Below, in pieces: positions 7,944-14,689 of a stretch of 25,785 nt of DNA (within the stretch, counting starts at the first letter, position 1; each line of letters starts with the position of its first letter). The DNA comes from a virus. The notes under the pieces are model-generated. The model worked only from the letters and a program-made list of their open reading frames with translations, did not search any database and was not told the origin of the DNA. A program made the position numbers and the translations under genes. The stretch is taken from positions 1 through 25,785 of IMG/VR virus record IMGVR_UViG_3300009285_000380; one strand, written 5' to 3'.

Positions 7944-8206
7944 TTCGTTACCATTTTTGCTATCAATGTGCCTGTTAATCCTAATGTCGCTACCAAAAAT
8001 ATCCCAAGTATCCACCAGACCAGACTGAATAATTTATCAAATCTTTTATCACATTTAGGGACTTGCTTCTCTTTATATTCTTCAACTTTCCCATCTACTA
8101 CTTTAATCTGTTCAGCCTGCACTGCTATTTGCGTCAATGCTGGCTCTAACTTTTCTTCAAATCTGTCTAACCTGTTCAATATTCTGTCTACATCATCCGG
8201 TGGCAT
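7940..8206 (-). CDS. Coiled-coil protein with C-terminal TM segment, holin candidate
   Basis: 88 residues with an AAAGGA ribosome site. Residues 1-55 form a charged amphipathic helix (RILNRLDRFEEKLEPALTQI and onwards). Residues about 60-84 (LFSLVWWILGIFLVATLGLTG) form one transmembrane helix, ending with a short IAKMVTK tail. Small late-operon proteins of this layout are often annotated as holins or holin-like proteins, and this gene opens the tightly coupled cassette. The stop overlaps the next start as ATGA. No lysozyme gene is adjacent in this window, so the lysis role is only probable. Confidence 0.78.
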   Translation of the reverse strand: MPPDDVDRILNRLDRFEEKLEPALTQIAVQAEQIKVVDGKVEEYKEKQVPKCDKRFDKLFSLVWWILGIFLVATLGLTGTLIAKMVTK

Positions 8207-8222
8207 GAATTATGTCCTTTCT

Positions 8223-8660
8223 TTATATTTCTACTGTTATATAAATATCGTTACCGCCTGCAGTAGCAGAACCTATCTGCGCAATTCCCCAGGTCAATAA
8301 ATCCCCTTCAATCAGATTCTTTGTATTTATATCTTGAAACTCTACAGTATCATCTTTAGTAGTAGTTCCTATCGTAGGACGGTTAGCAGTATTAAGAAAT
8401 ATGCTTGTGCCATTAATATAAAAGTCAAATATGATACTTGAACCAACAGGTGCAGTATCAACCTCAACCTTAATTTTATTAATCGTCATATTCTTACCAA
8501 TTAACCAACCCCCTAAATTAGTGGACACAATTGCATTGCCATCATAAAAAAAGTAAAGAAAAGGTTTTATTTTATTAAGATAATCAATAATCTTATTCAT
8601 TTTCTCGCCTAAGTGTTTTATAGTATCATTTGACTGCGCTTTCTCTAATCCTGTCCCCAT
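8223..8660 (-). CDS. Small beta-sandwich virion protein, possible receptor-binding domain
   Basis: 145 residues, starting directly after the nozzle-like gene's stop (TAAATG). Residues 1-35 form a helix (TIKHLGEKMNKIIDYLNKIK) that could trimerise. Residues about 40-145 are strand-rich: GGWLIGKNMTINKIKVEVDT, GSSIIFDFYINGTSIF, DDTVEFQDINTKNLIEGDLL, GNDIYITVEI. The pattern resembles the beta-sandwich heads found at the ends of phage fibres or on decoration proteins (a solid-like core with a last strand reading x-I-x-V-x-I). Exact role unknown; its position after the nozzle supports a tail-tip or fibre role. Confidence 0.8.
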   Translation of the reverse strand: MGTGLEKAQSNDTIKHLGEKMNKIIDYLNKIKPFLYFFYDGNAIVSTNLGGWLIGKNMTINKIKVEVDTAPVGSSIIFDFYINGTSIFLNTANRPTIGTTTKDDTVEFQDINTKNLIEGDLLTWGIAQIGSATAGGNDIYITVEI

Positions 8661-11114
8661 TTATCTATCGCCTTTTTGGATAAATGAAACGTGATACTCT
8701 TTTAATTCAAATTTCTGATCAACATTATTAACCTTAAACTCTAACTGCCTATGGTAACCCCGTCCCATTAACTTTTTCAAAACATAAGATTTTGTTAAAT
8801 CAACCGTAACGTTTCCAACACGTGTAGTAGAAAATCCGCTACCATTATGAATAAACACATCAACATTCATACTGCCGGCTGACTGTGCCACTATAACCAT
8901 TTTCAGGTATTCATACTTTTTCTTAACCCCGCCGTTATCATCATCTTCCCATCTTGTTTTCCATCTCTGGTTAATATTGCCTATTGCATACGTAGATGTC
9001 GCATCAGGCATAGTATCCCATGCTGTATAAAGCGTTAAGACAGTCGCAGTATTACTTTTTATACGCCTTCTCTGTCCTACCCCTGTTCCAGACAATATCT
9101 CTATATATACACCTTTAAGACCATCACCAGTTGTAGTATAAGCAGCAGCGTTATCGGCTAATGTAGTAGATGTCGCAGATGTTACCGTCCCAGACCGAGT
9201 GCCAGAAGATACACCATCATTCGTGCCTACATCAGATTTCATAAGAAACCCTATAGAATCACCAGTAAACTCTTGCCAGACACCTGTGCTATCCTTATAA
9301 TAAAGAGCAGATTGCCAATCCCCACCTTCATCTTTCCACCAAGACCCATAACTATTAACAGGAGACTTGAATTTAGGTTTGAATACGAACCTTAAATCAT
9401 TTATACCTGACCCATAAGATGGCACGTATATCCGCCATTCTTCTTCATTTGGATTCCAGCATGAATGAGCATGTTGTAACCGTGAAGTATTAAGCCCTAA
9501 AAAGGTATCCTCTAATTCATCAGCAATAGCAACAACTTTAGTGCCATCAAATATCACAGGTCCCCTATCGGATAACCATGCCATTAACTCCACCCCATCT
9601 ATAACGATATTTTTTATCGTAGCCCATGCTACGCAGTTATAAGGCGAAGATATGCTTCTAAGGTTATCTCCATAATCGCCATGATTAACGCCTGATGTAA
9701 TATAGATATAACTCTGGCTCAATACATCCGCATTCTTAATAAATACCAATTGATTATAAAACGTTCCTATACCTGCCAATACTGCCCCATCATCTTTATT
9801 TAAAGAAAACCAGTAATCAGACGGCCATGACTCGGGTCTTGGCGTTCCATCAGTATTCACATACGAATACCAGACGATATTCCTATTACCTGCAATAGTG
9901 TAATTAGTCCCTGTTTTAGTAGTGCCAGCATAATTCTCTGATAAAGTTATCTTGGAATTAGTCCTTATATCGTCAATATAAATAGTGCAAGCACCAACAT
10001 CAACTATCGCTTTCAATCCCACAGATATAACCGCAGTCAAGATTGCAGGTGTCACTAATGTAAGATTAACGTAAGTCCACGCATTAGCCGATATAGCAGG
10101 AATGTCAATAGCCTCCAATGGAGATATGCAAGCAGAAGTATCGTCTAATACCAATTGGAAATCTCCTGCTGCCAATGCTATAGAAGACCTTATCCAGAAC
10201 CCTACTTTAGTATATGCAGTCAAATCTACTGATGTAATATCTTCATATGCTACAATACCAGTCGTAAATCCAGCCGCTAAAACTAACTTTACAGACGCAA
10301 TCCCCATCTTCTTCTCATCTTTATCAATAGAAACAGTAACATTCGTTGAGGCAACCCATATATCATCGCAGTCCTCAATCACTTTAGGCTCAACAACAGA
10401 CGATATAACGTAACTTCTGCCATCCCCAGGCGCTGCAAACCGTCTCTGGTCAGCGGAATGAGCAAATGCAGCACTCCAGTAAGCGCGGGTATATCCCGTT
10501 ACGGTCGCAGAACCATTGGTAACATCTGCTACGCCTTCGGTATAAACAGGATTGCCGCCCGTGAACAATCTGCCTAAATACGCAATTATCATTGAACATG
10601 GCGGCGGGGTGCCATCTAAATCGTCACCTGCTAATGTAGTCAACCCGCTATCCGCTTGAGTTAAATCGTAAGTTATCGCACTCCCTGTATATGCTTTCTG
10701 TCCGTCATAATATAAGACACCGCCATTATAGAGATACCGATATACCTTCACATGCGTAACCTTAGAATGAACAGTAGAATCCGCGGGAATATTAACCCTT
10801 AACCCGTCACTCGGGTCTGCTGCCGATGTCATAGTTGCAGAAAGCGGGCTTAAATCACTCCATACATCATTTACAGAGTCATAATACCTAAATGCTACTA
10901 CATATCCAGCCCATGCAGTCAAAGACCCATCTATTTGAGCGTTATATGTCGCTGCAGCAGGCGGTGCAGGTATACCCATTCTTACCCATCCAGTTTCATC
11001 CTGTGCCTTCTGCGGATAATTCAGCCCATCAGTTACAAACAACCTATTGGACAGAATAGCCGAACATGCCCTTATTCTATGCGGATGTAATGCCTTAGCA
11101 GTTACAAGTGACAT
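8661..11114 (-). CDS. Tail nozzle/stabilisation-like protein lacking its usual N-terminus, with inserted CBM-like domain
   Basis: 817 residues, start preceded by AGGAG within the upstream gene. It opens with LSNRLFVTDG (21-30) and MGIPAPPAA, segments that in podovirus nozzle/stabilisation proteins usually lie after an N-terminal region of about 100 residues. FRYYDSVNDVWSDLSPLS is the typical following Fn3-like piece. Residues 195-240 start a small beta domain (NGSATVTG, PGDGRSYVISSV). Residues about 246-386 read as a carbohydrate-binding-type jelly roll (VIEDCDDIW, YTKVGFWIRS, AWTYVNLTL, ACTIYIDDIR). After it the small domain resumes (SKITLSENYAGTTKTGTNYT). Residues 410-620 are beta-propeller-like (WLSDRGPVIFDG, EEWRIYVPS). 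Another copy of the small beta domain lies at about 640-712. The expected N-terminus may be the 12978-13712 gene. Confidence 0.85.
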   Translation of the reverse strand: MSLVTAKALHPHRIRACSAILSNRLFVTDGLNYPQKAQDETGWVRMGIPAPPAAATYNAQIDGSLTAWAGYVVAFRYYDSVNDVWSDLSPLSATMTSAADPSDGLRVNIPADSTVHSKVTHVKVYRYLYNGGVLYYDGQKAYTGSAITYDLTQADSGLTTLAGDDLDGTPPPCSMIIAYLGRLFTGGNPVYTEGVADVTNGSATVTGYTRAYWSAAFAHSADQRRFAAPGDGRSYVISSVVEPKVIEDCDDIWVASTNVTVSIDKDEKKMGIASVKLVLAAGFTTGIVAYEDITSVDLTAYTKVGFWIRSSIALAAGDFQLVLDDTSACISPLEAIDIPAISANAWTYVNLTLVTPAILTAVISVGLKAIVDVGACTIYIDDIRTNSKITLSENYAGTTKTGTNYTIAGNRNIVWYSYVNTDGTPRPESWPSDYWFSLNKDDGAVLAGIGTFYNQLVFIKNADVLSQSYIYITSGVNHGDYGDNLRSISSPYNCVAWATIKNIVIDGVELMAWLSDRGPVIFDGTKVVAIADELEDTFLGLNTSRLQHAHSCWNPNEEEWRIYVPSYGSGINDLRFVFKPKFKSPVNSYGSWWKDEGGDWQSALYYKDSTGVWQEFTGDSIGFLMKSDVGTNDGVSSGTRSGTVTSATSTTLADNAAAYTTTGDGLKGVYIEILSGTGVGQRRRIKSNTATVLTLYTAWDTMPDATSTYAIGNINQRWKTRWEDDDNGGVKKKYEYLKMVIVAQSAGSMNVDVFIHNGSGFSTTRVGNVTVDLTKSYVLKKLMGRGYHRQLEFKVNNVDQKFELKEYHVSFIQKGDR

Positions 11115-11115
11115 T

Positions 11116-12981
11116 TTAATCTACTCCTATTATTGTCGGTGTGACTGACTTTCTATTGACTCTAACCAACTTTATTTCATTATCACTTACACCTAAATCG
11201 GCATCACCTGTATAATCCATATAGGCATCCGTGCCTGATAGAACGTGTTTATCTGTGCCATCACCATCTTCCATATTCGTGTGATTATCCCTGCCATCAA
11301 CCACATAAAAACGGAATAGGTAATTCCCACCTGATGTTGTCCAGGTATCAGTTAAAATCAGTTTAGTTAAGGTTACTGTATCATAAGTATAAGTCGTTCT
11401 TGTTCTATATACCGTTTCAGGAATAGTTAAAGCGTGCATTACTTGTCCTGTAGCTGAAAGAGGCGACCCATCTGCGTTATATCCCGTCATATAAAAAACA
11501 ATATGCACTGTCTTGTCTGTTTCAGCGACTATGTTACAACCATACTGAAATGCTCCCAAATCAGGCAATATTGTGCTTCTATATGTCCATGTTGAACCAT
11601 CATTAGTTGAAAAAGCGTAAGCAGCCATACCACCATTACTACTTGTCCATGCAATGTGAACTGTGCTGCTTGCATCAGCAGTAATATCGCCAAAACCATT
11701 AGACGTAATAGCGTTATATAGAATTTGTCCTCTAATCGTCCAGGTAGCCCCATCATCAGTAGAGAAAGCATAATGTGGAACATAAACAGCCATTCCACCT
11801 AACTCATCTGAAACCCAATAAAGGTGTATTGTGCCATCACTTTCTACTGCTATTCTTGGATGAACCTGTGTATTGGTAGCACTGGTAACCACTTTACCTC
11901 TATCCGTCCACGCAGAACCATCGTTTATTGAAAAAGCATAATTTATTTGATTGCTTCCAATTGTGCTGTCATATTCAGCCCACACAACATGAATAGTCCC
12001 ATCATTCTCTACTGCTATGTCGCTATTATCCGCCAATTCCTGATTTGCACCATCATCATCTATCGCACCTCTATCCGTCCACATAGAACCGTCATTAGTT
12101 GAGAAAGCATATTGTAACCTATAAGTGGAATCAGACGTTTCTTTCTCGCTCCATATAACATGAATAGTCCCATCATTCTCTACTGCTATCTTAGGATTAT
12201 ATTGGTCATTAGGACTTGTAGCAATTGCACCTGTATATTGCCATGTAGCCCCATCATCAGTAGAATAAGCATAATCTATTAGCCATTTTGGAGAAGCAAT
12301 CTCTAAATGTTGTTCCTCCCACACAACATGAATTGTTCCATCAGACTCTACTGCTATGTCAGGCCTGGATTTGCTATTATTAGGGTTTGTCTGTTTGGGA
12401 GCACTTGAAGTGATTTGTCCCCTATCAGTCCATGTAGAGCCGCCATTAGTTGAAATAGTATAAATAATTTGATAAGGATATGTTGTTGTATCTCTGCAAA
12501 CAATATGAATTGGACCGTCATTTTCAACTGCAAAAGATGGTTTCTCAAGTGAGGTGCGGTCTATTGCTATTGTATCAGTCCAATTCACACCTGTCTCAAT
12601 ATCCGTCTCTACCTCAGACGTTGCTGTTACAATCGTATAATCATATTCAGCCATACATTTAATATCAACAGTAGAGGCAGTAGAACTATAGATAGGAGCA
12701 GAATCTTCTGCTATTGAACCTAATAAATTAGTAGTGTCATCTACAACCACTTTCCATCTAACACTTTGGACTGGTGTTGCCATCTCAGTATCAAATATAC
12801 TCTCATCTACTGTTGAGGTAGCCTCTTCAGTCCAGGAAAGAAGCGTATCATTACTATCAGAGCCTTTATCTATATCAGAATCAGACCAGGATTCTAACTT
12901 AATCGTAATCTGTCCTGTAGGAGCAATCCATGCAATATTTAATAGAGCCAAAATAATGGTTATAAATAATTTTAGTTTCAT
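11116..12981 (-). CDS. Exported six-Asp-box beta-propeller (sialidase-like fold)
   Basis: 621 residues with an N-terminal signal peptide (MKLKLFITIILALLNIAWIA). Six Asp boxes of the S-x-D-x-G-x-x-W type are visible: 177 (STNGGSTW), 240 (STDDGATW), 294 (STNDGSMW), 351 (SINDGSAW), 407 (STDDGATW) and 458 (STNDGSTW), spaced 51-63 residues. Each alternates with a strand like IAVENDGTIHVVW, predicting a six-bladed propeller from about 130 to 520. N-terminal (20-130) and C-terminal (520-621) beta domains flank it. I could not assign the sialidase Arg triad, so enzymatic activity is uncertain; glycan binding is as likely. It starts by an ATGA overlap with the nozzle-like N-terminal gene and has a weak ribosome site, so it depends on coupling. 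It sits between two apparent halves of the nozzle protein. Confidence 0.88.
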   Translation of the reverse strand: MKLKLFITIILALLNIAWIAPTGQITIKLESWSDSDIDKGSDSNDTLLSWTEEATSTVDESIFDTEMATPVQSVRWKVVVDDTTNLLGSIAEDSAPIYSSTASTVDIKCMAEYDYTIVTATSEVETDIETGVNWTDTIAIDRTSLEKPSFAVENDGPIHIVCRDTTTYPYQIIYTISTNGGSTWTDRGQITSSAPKQTNPNNSKSRPDIAVESDGTIHVVWEEQHLEIASPKWLIDYAYSTDDGATWQYTGAIATSPNDQYNPKIAVENDGTIHVIWSEKETSDSTYRLQYAFSTNDGSMWTDRGAIDDDGANQELADNSDIAVENDGTIHVVWAEYDSTIGSNQINYAFSINDGSAWTDRGKVVTSATNTQVHPRIAVESDGTIHLYWVSDELGGMAVYVPHYAFSTDDGATWTIRGQILYNAITSNGFGDITADASSTVHIAWTSSNGGMAAYAFSTNDGSTWTYRSTILPDLGAFQYGCNIVAETDKTVHIVFYMTGYNADGSPLSATGQVMHALTIPETVYRTRTTYTYDTVTLTKLILTDTWTTSGGNYLFRFYVVDGRDNHTNMEDGDGTDKHVLSGTDAYMDYTGDADLGVSDNEIKLVRVNRKSVTPTIIGVD

Positions 12982-13712
12982 ATATATACCGTCTTTATTG
13001 CTGAATATGTAGAATACTCAAGCCCATCCCAGAACCTGAACCGCATATAATTCGTCCCACGTGATAGCCCTGTAGTATTACCAGGCACAAAATACCGGAC
13101 ACGATACGCAGTCCCATTAACCCTAATATCAGTCATCACTGCAGTCGGTATACCCAAATCAGGTATTACAGCCCACGTCTCACCTGACGAAACCTTTACA
13201 TATTCCCAAAAACTTCTATCAGTCTTACATTCAACATCAACAAATGGAGAAGATAAATCAGAATTATTGTCTAATTGGACATGCGGGAACAGCCTATCAT
13301 CATCAGCGTCAGAGGGTACTTGAGCCCATAAATATACGTCACGAGGAGACTCGTAAATATCGCCTTGTTCAGTGACTATAAAAATATATTCATTGCTACC
13401 GCTTTCACTCCCTGTTGTCGCACTTTCCCCGTCTCCCCAGCCTTGAGTATCTAATAGCCCCTGACTATCCTGTGAACCTTGTCCTAATGCTGCATCTTGA
13501 GCAGGCAATATAAAAATCTCTTTTATCGGTTCGTTATAAGACGAAGAATTATCCTTGAGAGACCCTAACCGGGATTTAAGCCCACCAAGCATAGGACGAA
13601 CGTTTCTGCAATCAGGACTCATCGTTTTAGGTATATTAGTCAAATCAGCATTAGTAATAAGTCCATAAAACTCTGATATACGTTCCGTAGTGATTTTACC
13701 TGTTTTAGCCAT
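12978..13712 (-). CDS. Nozzle/stabilisation-like N-terminal protein
   Basis: 244 residues from the second ATG (13712), which is better spaced from AGGTGA than the first (13715). The segment FYGLITNADLTNIPKTMSPD followed by CRNVRPMLGGLKSRLGS matches the usual start of podovirus tail nozzle/stabilisation proteins, where a 'no-tail' N-terminus carries a conserved N-V-x-P-x-x-G-x-L-x-x-R-x-G motif. A low-complexity Ser/Gly/Gln insert (about 75-105) follows, then EYIFIVTEQGDIYESP, and a C-terminal Fn3-like piece (RVNGTAYRVRYFVPG, NYMRFRFWDGLEYS). The gene starts on the stop of the adaptor gene. It is shorter than a full nozzle protein and probably works with the 8661-11114 product. Confidence 0.82.
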   Translation of the reverse strand: MAKTGKITTERISEFYGLITNADLTNIPKTMSPDCRNVRPMLGGLKSRLGSLKDNSSSYNEPIKEIFILPAQDAALGQGSQDSQGLLDTQGWGDGESATTGSESGSNEYIFIVTEQGDIYESPRDVYLWAQVPSDADDDRLFPHVQLDNNSDLSSPFVDVECKTDRSFWEYVKVSSGETWAVIPDLGIPTAVMTDIRVNGTAYRVRYFVPGNTTGLSRGTNYMRFRFWDGLEYSTYSAIKTVYI

Positions 13713-14641
13713 CATTCACCTAAATAACCAGGGTCTATCTGGAAACTGGGGTCGTAATCTTCAGTTAAATCTTTATTAGTAATCCACATAGATTGCATTG
13801 CAGCATTAAAATCATTCTTTGCCTCTTCTATATCATTATCAGTCCACGCCTCACGTTCAGACTGCCTTAATAGCCATATAGACCCTAAAATCAACGCATT
13901 ATCGCCACCTTGAGCATACCCTATGAGAGATATATCGTCATCAGCAGATAAGTCAGATAGCGACCTATAATATTTGTAAGATACACCCATAGCAACGTCA
14001 GGATACCCTTCTCTCAAGGCAATCTGATGTCTGCCAACATTAGTTCCAGAACCAACCATCCCCGGGAATCCATAATATAGAGGCGTGCCTATTCTAACAG
14101 AATTAAAGAACGTATCCTCAAACTCCGTTTCAGATAGAAAATCCAAAGGCAATTCACCATCAACCTTAGCAGTATCCTTTATTATCCCATTAAAATCAGA
14201 GGCAAGTGCATAATTGTCCTGCACTATAGAATAAGACTGGTTAGTAGCAGTAGAACCCAGATATGGCGTCTCAAGCGTAATAATAGTAGCAGAGGTAAAA
14301 GAGGTTATTCTATAGGGAATTGTCCCACCACTAACGATAAGCAATCGTCCTACCATAGCAGAAGTAAATATTGGAGACGTGGCGCCTCCTGCTACACTAA
14401 CAGAATATTGAGTAACGTTTATATTCCCGGTAGTATGTTTAGCAGTAGTAGTTATATAGCCAGTGGTCTTAAGAAATCCCCATTGTCGTCCGTAATTTCT
14501 TGGGAATGCAACAATGGTATCTTTTGCCATGTTGATACGGAGTTTAAGAGACGTCTGCTGACCGGAAGACAGGTTAGCAAACGTATCGCCATGCCATAGT
14601 TCAGCCAGTTCAGTTTGCAAAGTTAAAAACGTTTTTGCCAT
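13712..14641 (-). CDS. Head-tail adaptor-like protein
   Basis: 309 residues with a TATAGGAGACTATCAATG start. Residues 1-50 read LQTELAELWHGDTFANL then LKLRINMAKDTIVAF, the helical start typical of podovirus head-tail adaptors that dock beneath the portal. Residues about 60-140 hold a small beta domain (GRLLIVSGGTIPYRITSF, then IITLETPYLGS and QSYSIVQD) of the same type found in the nozzle-like ORF. C-terminal helices follow (DNALILGSIWLLRQSERE, NDFNAAMQSM). It lies before the nozzle-like gene, the usual order. I would place it with gp11/tail-tube-A-type or P22 gp4-like adaptors by pattern, without a family-level identification. Confidence 0.82.
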   Translation of the reverse strand: MAKTFLTLQTELAELWHGDTFANLSSGQQTSLKLRINMAKDTIVAFPRNYGRQWGFLKTTGYITTTAKHTTGNINVTQYSVSVAGGATSPIFTSAMVGRLLIVSGGTIPYRITSFTSATIITLETPYLGSTATNQSYSIVQDNYALASDFNGIIKDTAKVDGELPLDFLSETEFEDTFFNSVRIGTPLYYGFPGMVGSGTNVGRHQIALREGYPDVAMGVSYKYYRSLSDLSADDDISLIGYAQGGDNALILGSIWLLRQSEREAWTDNDIEEAKNDFNAAMQSMWITNKDLTEDYDPSFQIDPGYLGE

Positions 14642-14662
14642 TGATAGTCTCCTATAAGGAAA

Positions 14663-14684
14663 GAGGGGAGAATTAACTCCCCTC
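14663..14684 (-). terminator. 8-bp hairpin after fibre-like gene
   Basis: GAGGGGAG and CTCCCCTC pair perfectly around a six-base TTAATT loop, in the gap between the fibre-like gene's start-side neighbours (14642-14689, downstream of the adaptor start on the plus map and upstream of it in transcription). In the transcript it is followed by TTTCC, a poor U-tract, so it is more likely a processing or 3'-end-protecting hairpin than an efficient terminator. Confidence 0.55.
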
Positions 14685-14689
14685 CATAT

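Noticed and set aside
7944-8015. Longer 82-residue start for the small cassette gene
   Set aside because: It would overlap the upstream gene by 76 bases; the internal ATG at 7943 gives an ordinary four-base overlap.
10102-10413. Plus-strand ORF of 103 codons inside the nozzle-like gene, and similar plus-strand ORFs at 15378-15770 and 20892-21290
   Set aside because: They are antisense to well-supported minus-strand genes, lack good ribosome sites and have composition expected of antisense frames.
11116-12981. Calling the propeller a sialidase
   Set aside because: Asp boxes occur in many non-sialidase propellers and I could not place the catalytic Arg triad, Tyr and Asp.
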